From: Mycolicibacterium insubricum
GTDB lineage: Bacteria > Actinomycetota > Actinomycetes > Mycobacteriales > Mycobacteriaceae
Length of the DNA stretch: 64,000 nucleotides
Direction: 5' to 3'
NCBI RefSeq assembly: GCF_010731615.1
Contig: NZ_AP022618.1
Location: 682,001 to 746,000, forward strand
The translations under genes and the position numbers were made by a program. Of the stretch, positions 44,510 to 52,923 are shown piece by piece. The first letter of the stretch is position 1. Every line of letters starts with the position of its first letter. Below the pieces are notes generated by a model. The model was not told where the DNA came from. It saw only the letters and a program-made list of their open reading frames with translations, and did no database searches.

Positions 44510-45450
44510 TGACAACTCCTGAGCTGCGCTTCGACGGCCGCGTCGTCGTCGTCACCGGCGCCGGCCGCGGGCTCGGCCGCGAATACGCGCTGCTGCTCGC
44601 CGCGCGCGGGGCACAGGTCGTCGTCAACGACGTCGGTGGCGCACTCACCGGCGCCGGAACCGATCCGGGTCCCGCGGCGGCCGTCGTCGACGAGATCACC
44701 GCCGCCGGCGGGTTCGCCGTCGCTTGCACGGCATCGGTGGTGACCCCGGAGGGTGGTGCGACGATCATCGACGCGGCGCTGTCCGCGTTCGGTCGCATCG
44801 ACGCGCTGATCCACAACGCCGGCAACGTGCGCCGGGCGCCGCTGGCGCAGATGACTCCCGAAGATTTCGACGCGGTCCTCGACGTGCACCTGCGCGGCGC
44901 GTTTCACGTGCTGCAACCCGCGTTCGCCCGCATGCAGCACGCCGGCTACGGCCGCATCGTGCTGACCTCGTCGATCGGTGGGTTGTACGGCAACCATCAG
45001 GTGGCCAACTACGCCGCGGCGAAGGCCGGCATCCTCGGCCTGTCCAATGTCGCCGCACTGGAGGGCGCCGCGCACAACGTCACCTGCAACGTGATCGTGC
45101 CCGCCGCCGTCACCCGGATGGCCGAGGGTATCGACACCAGCGCCTACCCCCCGATGGGCGCCGACCTGGTCGCCCCGGCCGTCGGCTGGCTGGCGCACGA
45201 AAGCTGCGGAATCACCGGGGAGGTGCTGGCCGCGATCGCCGGACGCATCGCCCGCATCGGGATCGCCGAATCCCGCGGCGTGTACCGCCCGCACTGGTCC
45301 ATCGAGGACGTCGCCGCCGATATCGACCGCATCCGCGACCTGGAAGACCCGGTGATCTATCCGGTGGTGCCCGATGCGCACAACCGGCACATCGCCGACA
45401 GCTTCGCCCTGGCGGCCGGAGGCGCGCCGACCGCGGAAGACCGCGCATGA
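44509..45450 (+). CDS. Short-chain dehydrogenase, hydroxyacyl-CoA type
   Basis: A 313-residue SDR resembling the dehydrogenase part of peroxisomal multifunctional enzyme 2. It has TGAGRGLGREYA at residues 15-26, an NDVGGALTG loop that reads the NAD adenosine, IHNAGNVRR near 104, Ser in LTSSIGG and YAAAK near 168. The tail after residue 230 is longer than in simple SDRs. A 3-hydroxyacyl-CoA dehydrogenase role would suit the CoA transferase and dehydrogenases downstream. The start is ATG 44509 in TGATG overlap; GTG 44506 is also possible. Confidence 0.9.
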   Translation: MTTPELRFDGRVVVVTGAGRGLGREYALLLAARGAQVVVNDVGGALTGAGTDPGPAAAVVDEITAAGGFAVACTASVVTPEGGATIIDAALSAFGRIDALIHNAGNVRRAPLAQMTPEDFDAVLDVHLRGAFHVLQPAFARMQHAGYGRIVLTSSIGGLYGNHQVANYAAAKAGILGLSNVAALEGAAHNVTCNVIVPAAVTRMAEGIDTSAYPPMGADLVAPAVGWLAHESCGITGEVLAAIAGRIARIGIAESRGVYRPHWSIEDVAADIDRIRDLEDPVIYPVVPDAHNRHIADSFALAAGGAPTAEDRA

Positions 45451-46583
45451 CCGGGCCGCTGCACGGGATCCGTGTCGTCGACCTGACCGCGATGGTGATG
45501 GGCCCGTACTGCACGCAGATCATGGCCGACATGGGCGCGGACGTCATCAAGGTCGAGCCGCCCGCGGGGGACAACACCCGCTACATCTCGGTGGGCCCGG
45601 CGCCGGGCATGTCCGGGGTGTTCGTCAACGTCAACCGCGGAAAGCGCGGCGTCGTCCTGGATCTGCGCACCGAGGAGGGCACCGAAGCGCTGCGGGCACT
45701 GATTGCTACCGCCGACGTTTTCATCCATTCCATGCGCGCCAAGGCCATCGCCAAGCTCGGGTTCGACTACGAGCAGGTGGCGCAGATCAATCCGGGCATC
45801 GTCTACACCAACTGCTACGGCTACAGCCGCCGCGGACCCGAAGCCGACCGGCCCGCCTACGACGACACCATCCAGGCCGAATGCGGATTACCCGCCGTGC
45901 AGGAGCAACTCACCGGCGAGGCCAACTACGTCGGCACCATCATGGCCGACAAGGTCGCCGGGCTGACCGCGCTGTATGCCACCATGATGGCGCTGTTCCA
46001 CCGCGAACGCACCGGCGAGGGCCAGGAAGTCGAGGTCTCGATGTTCGAGACGATGGCCGCCTTCATGCTGGTCGAACATGCCAACGGGGCGATGTTCGAC
46101 CCGCCGCTGGGTCCCGCGGTCTACCCGCGCACGGTCGCACCGAACCGGCGGCCGTACGCCACCAAAGACGGCCACATCGCAGCGCTGATCTACAACGACA
46201 AGCACTGGAACGCCTTCATCGAGGCCGTCGAACCCGCCTGGAACAGCGAGGAATACGCCACCCTCGCCGGCCGCGCGCGGCACATCGACACCGTCTACGG
46301 CCTGCTGGCCGAGACGCTGGTCGAACGGACCACCGCTGAATGGCTGGAACTGTTCCGGGAACTGGAGATACCGGCTGCGCCGATCCACACCCCGGATGCG
46401 TTGTTCGACGACCCGCAACTTGCCGCGTCGGGCCTGTTCGAAACGATCGACACCCAGCACGGAACGGTGCGCCTGCCGGGCGTGCCGACCTGGTTCTCCC
46501 GGACACCGGGCCGGGTTCGCGGCTACGCCCCGGAACTCGGCGCGGACACCGCGGCGGTACTCGACGAATTGGGAATGGGATAG
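45447..46583 (+). CDS. CaiB/BaiF family III CoA transferase
   Basis: A 378-residue CoA transferase. The N-terminus has GIRVVDLTAMVMGPYCTQ and DMGADVIKVEPPAGD. NRGKRGVVLDLR binds CoA, and a conserved Asp lies in the AYDDTIQAECG region near residue 150. It would move CoA onto a pathway acid without ATP, or act as a racemase of the Amacr type, which also belongs to this family and is needed for 2-methyl branched side chains. It is flanked by an SDR and a dehydrogenase with overlaps. Confidence 0.93.
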   Translation: MTGPLHGIRVVDLTAMVMGPYCTQIMADMGADVIKVEPPAGDNTRYISVGPAPGMSGVFVNVNRGKRGVVLDLRTEEGTEALRALIATADVFIHSMRAKAIAKLGFDYEQVAQINPGIVYTNCYGYSRRGPEADRPAYDDTIQAECGLPAVQEQLTGEANYVGTIMADKVAGLTALYATMMALFHRERTGEGQEVEVSMFETMAAFMLVEHANGAMFDPPLGPAVYPRTVAPNRRPYATKDGHIAALIYNDKHWNAFIEAVEPAWNSEEYATLAGRARHIDTVYGLLAETLVERTTAEWLELFRELEIPAAPIHTPDALFDDPQLAASGLFETIDTQHGTVRLPGVPTWFSRTPGRVRGYAPELGADTAAVLDELGMG

Positions 46584-46590
46584 GGGACAC

Positions 46591-47748
46591 ATGGACTTCG
46601 ACATGGGAGACGCCGCAGCCGAGCTGCGCACACAACTGCGCGAACTGATCGCCGCACAGGTACCGCACGACTACCTGGGCGCCTTCACCGACGACCCCGC
46701 CGACCTGGACATCGCGCAGAAGTTCTGCGCCACCCTCGCCGAGGACGGGCTGCTGTGCATGTCCTGGCCCCAGCAGTACGGCGGCCGCGACGCCTCCGTG
46801 TGGGAGCAGACCGTCGTTCGGGAAGAGATGTGGGCCCACCACGAACCCCGCGGCGCCCAGTACATGGGCGTCAACTGGGTGGGCCCGATCGTCATGAAAC
46901 ACGGCACCGGCGCCCAACGCGCCCAGCATCTTCCGCCGATCGCCGCCGGTGAGGTGATCTGGTGCCAGGGCTTCTCCGAACCCGAAGCCGGATCCGACCT
47001 GGCGTCGCTGCGCACCTTCGCCACCCGCGACAGCGACGGCTGGCGGATCAACGGCCAGAAGATCTGGACCTCCTACGCCACCATGGCCCAGTGGATCTTC
47101 TTGCTGGCCCGCACCACCAAACTCGAGCCCGGCGGACGAAAACAACAGGGCCTCACAATCTTCCTGGTCCCGATGGATGCCCCCGGCATCCAGGTCCGGC
47201 CGATCCGCACCATGCTCGGCCCCCACCACCTCAACGAGGTCTTCTTCGACGACCTGCGGGTCACCGACGCCGACATTCTCGGCGAGGTGGGCGCGGGCTG
47301 GTCGATCGTCGCCGACGTGCTGTCCTTCGAACGGGTCGGAATCGCCCGCTACGCCCGCTGCGAACGCCTGCTGCACGCCGCACCGCAGGTCCTCGGCGAC
47401 GCCTGGGAACAGCTGCCCGGTGAACTGCGGAGCCGTTGGGCGCGCATGCTGGTGCACTGCCGGCGGGCGCGGCTGCTGGCCTACCGGTTGGTGGCGGCCC
47501 AAGCCGCCGGAAACGTCGGCCCGGGAGATGCGGCCGGCTACCGCATCGCCGTCACCAAACTCGACCAGGACTCAGCGGAGGTGCTGATGGAAATCCTCGC
47601 CGAGGCGCCGAACAGCGCGCCCGACTACCACTGGTTCCGCGGCGAGGTGGAGGACCACTGGCGCTACTCGCAGGCGTCCACGGTGTCCTCGGGCAGCATC
47701 GAGATGCAGCGGATCCTGCTGTCGCGCGCAATGCTGGCGGCGTCATGA
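46591..47748 (+). CDS. Acyl-CoA dehydrogenase, long subunit 1
   Basis: A 385-residue FadE. It has QGFSEPEAGSDLASLRT near residue 130, NGQKIWTS near 152, and VSSGSIEMQRILLSRAML at the C-terminus. It contains the substrate and FAD middle-domain motifs that its short neighbour lacks. The next gene starts within its stop, so the two are probably one heteromeric enzyme, as with paired FadE subunits in mycobacterial cholesterol side-chain oxidation. Confidence 0.93.
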   Translation: MDFDMGDAAAELRTQLRELIAAQVPHDYLGAFTDDPADLDIAQKFCATLAEDGLLCMSWPQQYGGRDASVWEQTVVREEMWAHHEPRGAQYMGVNWVGPIVMKHGTGAQRAQHLPPIAAGEVIWCQGFSEPEAGSDLASLRTFATRDSDGWRINGQKIWTSYATMAQWIFLLARTTKLEPGGRKQQGLTIFLVPMDAPGIQVRPIRTMLGPHHLNEVFFDDLRVTDADILGEVGAGWSIVADVLSFERVGIARYARCERLLHAAPQVLGDAWEQLPGELRSRWARMLVHCRRARLLAYRLVAAQAAGNVGPGDAAGYRIAVTKLDQDSAEVLMEILAEAPNSAPDYHWFRGEVEDHWRYSQASTVSSGSIEMQRILLSRAMLAAS

Positions 47749-48659
47749 TCCTCGAACTCTCCGATGAGGCAGCCGAATACGGACGCCAGGCCCGCCGCGC
47801 ACTGGAGGCCGCCGGCGGCGACGACCTGCTGGTCGCCGCCGACGCCGAACCGCTGCGGCGCGAGCATCTGGGCGGACCCGCGCTGACCGAGCTGGGCGCC
47901 TGGGAACTGGAACCCTACGACGACACCGACAGCCTGGAAGCCGCAGCGGCGCTGTGCCGGGCCGCCGGCTACTGGGCGCTGCCGTATCCGGTCGCCGAGC
48001 GGTTGGCCCGCATCCCCGGATACGACGGGCTGGTGGTGGTCGCCGACACCAACCCGTCCGCCGCCATCGGCGGACTGGAATCAAACTGGGCTGCCGTCGA
48101 TCTCACCGGACACTGCCACGAAATCGGCGATATCGGCGAAATCCGGCCGGGCTTCGTCGTCGACCTGGAGCTCGGGCCGCCCGCGGCCCGCCTCGGCGTC
48201 GAACTTGCCGTGGCGCTCACCCTGCCGTGCTGGACGCTGCTGGGCATGCTGGATCGCGCCATCGAACTCACCGTGGCCCACGTGCAACTGCGTCAGCAGT
48301 TCGGCCAGCCGCTGGCGAAGTTCCAGGGCGTGCAGTTCCAGCTGACCGACGCCGAGGTGGAACGTAGCGGCCTGGACATGCTGGCCAAGTACGCACTCTG
48401 GAGCATCACCGCGACCCCGGAGGACGCCGTCGACGACGCGCTGGCGCTGCGGGCCGCGGCCATCGAGGCAGCCGAAGTTGTTTTCCGGGTGTGCCACCAA
48501 CTGCACGGGGCCGCCGGATTCTGCGACGAGACCACGCTGTCCTGGCTGTCCCGGCACAGCCAGCCGCTGCGCCGACTGCCGTTGGGCCTGTCGGCGACGC
48601 GGGATCTACTCGCCGCGCGGATCGGACGGCGCGGACTGACCGGGCTGTACACCCCGTGA
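47745..48659 (+). CDS. Acyl-CoA dehydrogenase, short subunit 1
   Basis: A 304-residue FadE-like protein. The N-terminal and middle domains are reduced and the usual GFSEPxAGSD stretch is missing. The C-terminal helical domain is kept, with LRQQFGQPLAKFQGVQFQLT near residue 182 and CHQLHGAAGFCDETTLSWLS near 245. This matches the short, partner-dependent subunit of heteromeric mycobacterial acyl-CoA dehydrogenases. 4-base overlaps on both sides. Confidence 0.9.
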   Translation: MILELSDEAAEYGRQARRALEAAGGDDLLVAADAEPLRREHLGGPALTELGAWELEPYDDTDSLEAAAALCRAAGYWALPYPVAERLARIPGYDGLVVVADTNPSAAIGGLESNWAAVDLTGHCHEIGDIGEIRPGFVVDLELGPPAARLGVELAVALTLPCWTLLGMLDRAIELTVAHVQLRQQFGQPLAKFQGVQFQLTDAEVERSGLDMLAKYALWSITATPEDAVDDALALRAAAIEAAEVVFRVCHQLHGAAGFCDETTLSWLSRHSQPLRRLPLGLSATRDLLAARIGRRGLTGLYTP

Positions 48660-49819
48660 CCGATATCGTGACGTTCCGCTCGCGGGTTCGGCAGTGGTGC
48701 GCCGAACACGTGCCCACCGACTGGCGGCAGACCCAGACCGGGGCCGACGACGCCGAGTTCGTGCGCTTCCAGAAGTGGTGGTTCGCCGAGCTGAACTCGG
48801 CCGGTTTTGCCGTTCCGCACTGGCCGGCCGAATGGGGCGGCGGGATGTCGGTGGCCGAACAGGTGGTGCTGTACTCCGAGCTGGCCGCCCACGACGCACC
48901 GCGGCTGGTGCTGGCGTTCGTCGGAATCCACCACGCCGCATCGACCCTGCTGGTCGCCGGCACCGAAGAACAGCGCAGCCGGCACCTGCCCGCGATCCTC
49001 GACGGTGAGATCTGGGTGCAGGGTTTCTCCGAGCCGGAGGCCGGATCCGACCTGGCGTCGCTGCGCACCACGGCGCGCCGGGACGGCGACCACTTCGTGG
49101 TCAACGGGCAGAAGCTGTGGGCCAGTGGCGGTGCTCATGCCGACTGGTGTCTGCTGCTGGCTCGCACCGATCCCGACGCGCCGAAACGTCGAGGCATCTC
49201 GTATTTCCTGATGGACATGCGCGCGCCCGGAATCGACGTGCGGCCCATCCGCAACGCCGTCGGCGACTCGCACTTCTGCGAGGTGTTCCTCAACGACGTT
49301 CGGATACCCGAGGTGAATCTGGTCGGGGCGGAGAACGCCGGATGGCAGGTCGCCCAGGAGACGCTGGGCGCCGAACGCGGTATGACGATGCTGGAGCTGG
49401 CCGAGCGGCTCGGCAACGCCGGCCTGGGCTGGCTGGCGCAGGCCTGCCCGGCGGGGGACGCGGTGGCCGCCGACCGGCTGGCCGGGTTCGAGATCGAGAT
49501 CGCCGGGCTGCGCGGGCTGTGCCGAGATCTGGTCGAACGCAGCCACGCCGGCACGGCCGGTGCCGCGGACGCATCGATCGTCAAGTTGTACTACAGCGAA
49601 CTGCTGCAGCGGATGACCGACTTCGGCGCCGAACTCGGCGGAGTCGCCGCGAGCACTGTGGTAACCAAGCCCGCCTCCAGCGGCTGGGAATCCGGCGCCT
49701 GGGTGCTGGATTTCGTCGGGTCGTGGGAGTGGACCATCCCGGGCGGGGCCAGTGAGATCCAGCGGACCATCATCGCCGAGCGCGGGCTGGGGTTGCCGCG
49801 GGAACCGGGTGTGGCATGA
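48656..49819 (+). CDS. Acyl-CoA dehydrogenase, long subunit 2
   Basis: A 387-residue FadE with QGFSEPEAGSDLASLRTTA near residue 120, NGQKLWAS and C-terminal WTIPGGASEIQRTIIAERGL. It is a full-length homologue of the long subunit at 46591 but clearly distinct. GTG start in a 4-base overlap. With the next gene it forms a second long/short pair, so the operon may carry out two successive dehydrogenations. Confidence 0.93.
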   Translation: MTDIVTFRSRVRQWCAEHVPTDWRQTQTGADDAEFVRFQKWWFAELNSAGFAVPHWPAEWGGGMSVAEQVVLYSELAAHDAPRLVLAFVGIHHAASTLLVAGTEEQRSRHLPAILDGEIWVQGFSEPEAGSDLASLRTTARRDGDHFVVNGQKLWASGGAHADWCLLLARTDPDAPKRRGISYFLMDMRAPGIDVRPIRNAVGDSHFCEVFLNDVRIPEVNLVGAENAGWQVAQETLGAERGMTMLELAERLGNAGLGWLAQACPAGDAVAADRLAGFEIEIAGLRGLCRDLVERSHAGTAGAADASIVKLYYSELLQRMTDFGAELGGVAASTVVTKPASSGWESGAWVLDFVGSWEWTIPGGASEIQRTIIAERGLGLPREPGVA

Positions 49820-50880
49820 CCGATTTCGCCGAACTGCACGACGAGTTGCGCGCGGTGGCCGCCGACGTGCTGGCCGCCCGCGTCGGTGAGCCGGTGGATT
49901 CCGCCGTGCTCGCCGAACTGGGCTGGACCGGGCTGGAAGTCGCCGATGAACTCGACGGCGCCGGTGCCTCCTTCCGCGAGGTCGCGGTGGTGGCCGAACA
50001 ACTCGGCCGAAACGTCAACGGGGGCGGCTACTTCGGGTCCGCCGTGCTCGGCGTCGGGCTGTTGAACCAGCTGACTGGCGGCGCTGTTCGCGACGGGCTG
50101 CTCACCGGCATCGCCGCCGGAACCACCACGGTCACCGTGGCGATCTCCTCCGAGGCCGGGGCGCAGCCGGGATTTGTCGTGGCGGAGACCGCCGACGGCC
50201 CGCGCATCACCGGGCGGGCGCCGCTGGTGCTCGACGCGGGGAGCGCCGACACGCTGTTGGTCCCGGTCCAACTGCCCGACGGCAGGTCCGCCGTCGCCGC
50301 GGTGGGGCGCGACGCGGTGGGGCTGGCCGTGAGGGCGCGTCCGGTGGTCGACGAAACCAGAAGCCTCGCTGATGTTTCCGCAGACTCGGTGTTGCTGGCC
50401 GCCGATGCGCTGCTCGGCTACACCGACGGCGTCGACGAGCCCGACGCACTGACGGCCCGCGCCCGCGCGGCAGTCGCCTGCGACAGCCTGGGCTTGTCCG
50501 CGGCGATGCTCGACGCCACCGTCGACTACGTCGCGGTACGACAGCAGTTCGGCCGGCCCATCGGCTCGTTCCAGGCCGTCAAACACGCGTGTGCGGACAT
50601 GGCCGTCCAGATCGCGGTATCGCGCCAGCTCGTCGCGACGGCCGTCGCCGCGGTGGCCGACGGGTCTACGGATGCGCCGCGGGCCGCGGCAATGGCCAAG
50701 GCCTACAGCACCGAAACCGGGGTCGCGGTGGCCGGCAAGGCCATGCAGCTGCACGGTGGCATCGGCTACACCTGGGAGGCGGGCATCCACCGCTACCTCA
50801 AGCGCGCGACGCTCAACCGGGCCCTGTTCGGCTCGCCGGCGCGGTTGCGACGGGAACTGTCGCGGTACCGGACCGGTTGA
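49816..50880 (+). CDS. Acyl-CoA dehydrogenase, short subunit 2
   Basis: A 354-residue FadE-like protein lacking the GFSEPxAGSD motif in its middle domain. It keeps VRQQFGRPIGSFQAVKHACAD near residue 240 and GKAMQLHGGIGYTWEAGIHR near 315, the FAD-binding C-terminal motifs. It is the probable partner of the preceding gene and ends the rightward operon. The next gene is convergent. Confidence 0.9.
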   Translation: MTDFAELHDELRAVAADVLAARVGEPVDSAVLAELGWTGLEVADELDGAGASFREVAVVAEQLGRNVNGGGYFGSAVLGVGLLNQLTGGAVRDGLLTGIAAGTTTVTVAISSEAGAQPGFVVAETADGPRITGRAPLVLDAGSADTLLVPVQLPDGRSAVAAVGRDAVGLAVRARPVVDETRSLADVSADSVLLAADALLGYTDGVDEPDALTARARAAVACDSLGLSAAMLDATVDYVAVRQQFGRPIGSFQAVKHACADMAVQIAVSRQLVATAVAAVADGSTDAPRAAAMAKAYSTETGVAVAGKAMQLHGGIGYTWEAGIHRYLKRATLNRALFGSPARLRRELSRYRTG

Positions 50881-50903
50881 GACAGCGGCTCTTCAGACCC
50901 TGT

Positions 50904-50922
50904 CCAGCATTGTCAATGTTGG
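50904..50922. terminator. Hairpin between convergent genes
   Basis: CCAGCATT-GTC-AATGTTGG pairs over 8 positions with one G-T pair, between the end of the dehydrogenase operon and the convergent SDR. There is no clear U-tract. Confidence 0.35.
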
Positions 50923-50972
50923 CGTTCCAGTGGCACAGTGCGATGTAATCCGTATCGGCGGCCCGCCCACGG

Positions 50973-51719
50973 TCAGAAGATGTTGTCCTTGTGGTTGACG
51001 TCGGTGACCAGTCCGCCGTCCACCACGAACTCGGCGCCGGTGGCAAACGACGACTCGTCGCTGATCAGGAACACCACGAAGGCGGCCACTTCCTCGGACT
51101 GTCCGGGGCGACCCAGTGGGGCGATGACCATGTCGTCGGGAAAGTGTTCGGTCATCGGCGTTTTGATGAAACCGGGGTGCACCGAGTTGACCCGGATATT
51201 GCGCCGTCCCAGTTCCAGGGCTGCAGACTTCGCCAGCCCGCGCACCGCCCATTTGGATGCCACGTAGGGGTGGACCATCGGCGCGCCGCGCAGGCCCTCG
51301 ATCGAGGACACATTGATGATCGACCCGCTGCCGGCCTTCTTCATCTCACCCACGACGGCCTGCATGCCCAGGAAGGTCCCGGTGAGGTTGACGTCGATCA
51401 CCTTCTGCCACTGGTCCATATCGAAACTGCCGATCTTGCCCAGCGCCACGATCCCGGCGTTGTTGACAAGCCCGGTCAGCGAGCCGAAGGCCTCGACGGC
51501 GGTGGCGACCGCGGCGTCCCACTGGCCGGCCTGGGTGACGTCGAGGTGGACGTAGCGGGCGGCATCGCCGAGCTCTTCGGCCAGCGCGCCCCCGGGCTCG
51601 TCGAGGATGTCGCCGATGACGACTTTGGCGCCCTCGGCGACCAGTGCCCGCGCGTGTGCGGCGCCCATGCCCTGCGCGCCGCCGCTGATCAGTACGACTT
51701 TTCCGGATACCCGTCCCAT
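50973..51719 (-). CDS. Short-chain dehydrogenase, 3-alpha/20-beta-HSD-like
   Basis: A 248-residue SDR. It has SGGAQGMGAAHARALVAEGA at the N-terminus, Asp after strand 2 (IGDIL, NAD), NNAG near 88, Ser in INVSSIEG and YVASK near 150. The GGAQGMG loop and overall shape resemble mycobacterial 3-alpha/20-beta-hydroxysteroid dehydrogenase (FabG3). ATG 51719 is chosen. It is divergent from the DapB-like gene across a KstR-type operator, so steroid-inducible expression is predicted. Confidence 0.88.
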   Translation of the reverse strand: MGRVSGKVVLISGGAQGMGAAHARALVAEGAKVVIGDILDEPGGALAEELGDAARYVHLDVTQAGQWDAAVATAVEAFGSLTGLVNNAGIVALGKIGSFDMDQWQKVIDVNLTGTFLGMQAVVGEMKKAGSGSIINVSSIEGLRGAPMVHPYVASKWAVRGLAKSAALELGRRNIRVNSVHPGFIKTPMTEHFPDDMVIAPLGRPGQSEEVAAFVVFLISDESSFATGAEFVVDGGLVTDVNHKDNIF

Positions 51720-51750
51720 ACGTCGCACGCTACCGAAGAAAGGCAGAAAT

Positions 51751-51764
51751 TAGAACCTGTTCCA
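51751..51764. promoter_or_regulatory. KstR-type operator
   Basis: TAGAACCTGTTCCA fits the known KstR consensus TNNAACNNGTTNNA at every fixed position, and the symmetry extends to AATT on each side. It lies in the divergent region between the SDR and the DapB-like gene, placing both as probable members of the cholesterol-responsive regulon. Confidence 0.85.
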
Positions 51765-51822
51765 ATTTTTGCTTTCGCCCCGCATACTGCCCAGTGAGAA
51801 CGAGCCATCGAGGAGACCCGAT

Positions 51823-52896
51823 ATGCCCATCCGCGTCGCACTGTTCGGCACCGGCAACTGCGGCCGCCTGGCCCTGATCCAGCTGATCGAGGACCCGCGC
51901 TTCGAGCTCGTCGCCGTCGGCGTCTCCAACCCGGACAAGGTGGGCCGCGACGCCGGACACCTGGCCGGGCTGGACGAGACCACCGGGATCACCGCCAGCC
52001 TCGGCCTGGACGCCATCCTGGCCGCCGCCTCGGACGCCGCGGTCTACTGCGCAATGGGCGACACCCGGCCCATCGAGGCGACCCGTGACGTCAAGGCACT
52101 GCTCGCCGCCGGCATCAACGTCGTCGGCTCCGCGCCGAACACCCTGCAGTTCCCCTGGGGCGCCGCCCCGCAGAAGGTCATCGACGGTGTGGAAGACGCG
52201 GCCCGGCAGGGTAATTCGAGCCTGTTCATCACCGGTGTGGACCCGGGGGTGGTCACCGACCTGATCCCGTTCGCACTGGCGTCGACCTGTCAACGCATCG
52301 AGCAGATCCGCACCATGGAGATCGCCGACTACGCCAGCTACGACGGCGTGGAGGTCATGGATGCGGTGATGGGCTTCGGCAAGCCGCTGGACCAGCCGGG
52401 ACTGCTGTTCCTGCCCGGGGTGCTGGGCCTGGCCTGGGGCACCGCGATCCGCGAACTCGCCGCGGGTCTGGGCGTCGAGGTCGACGAGATCGTGGAGAGC
52501 TTCGAGCTGGAGCCTGCGCCGGAGGACATCGAGGTCGCGATCGGGGTGATCAAGGCCGGTACCACGGCGGCCACCCGATTCGAGATCACCGGCATGGTCG
52601 GCGGCAAGCCCGCCATCGTCGTCGAGCACATCACCCGGGTGCGCGGCGATCTGCGGCCGGACTGGACCCAACCGGCGCAACCCGGAGGGTCCTACCGGAT
52701 CGAAATCACCGGGGAGCCTTCCTATGTCGTCGACATTTGCCCGTCCAGCAGCCGTGGTGACCACAACTACGCGGCGATCCTGCTGGCCGCCGGGCGCATC
52801 GTCAACGCCATTCCCGACGTCGTGGCCGCACCGGCCGGGCTGCGCACCACGCTGGACCTGCCGCTGGTCACCGGCCGGGGCACCTACCGCGGCTGA
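51823..52896 (+). CDS. DapB-fold NAD(P)-dependent reductase
   Basis: A 357-residue protein with an N-terminal dihydrodipicolinate-reductase-like Rossmann domain (VALFGTGNCGRLALIQLI at residues 4-21; YCAMGDTRP). The remaining C-terminal region is unrelated to true DapB. Mycobacterial members of this family are not lysine-biosynthesis enzymes; no substrate is established. GAGGAG precedes ATG 51823. The KstR box 59 bases upstream links it to steroid catabolism. Confidence 0.82.
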   Translation: MPIRVALFGTGNCGRLALIQLIEDPRFELVAVGVSNPDKVGRDAGHLAGLDETTGITASLGLDAILAAASDAAVYCAMGDTRPIEATRDVKALLAAGINVVGSAPNTLQFPWGAAPQKVIDGVEDAARQGNSSLFITGVDPGVVTDLIPFALASTCQRIEQIRTMEIADYASYDGVEVMDAVMGFGKPLDQPGLLFLPGVLGLAWGTAIRELAAGLGVEVDEIVESFELEPAPEDIEVAIGVIKAGTTAATRFEITGMVGGKPAIVVEHITRVRGDLRPDWTQPAQPGGSYRIEITGEPSYVVDICPSSSRGDHNYAAILLAAGRIVNAIPDVVAAPAGLRTTLDLPLVTGRGTYRG

Positions 52897-52923
52897 GCGT
52901 CCGGCTGCGATCGGCGCCGCCGG

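Noticed and set aside
44724..45446. Upstream extension of the CoA transferase frame
   Set aside because: It is a shadow of the SDR gene in another frame; the family begins at MTGPLHGIRVVDLT at 45447.
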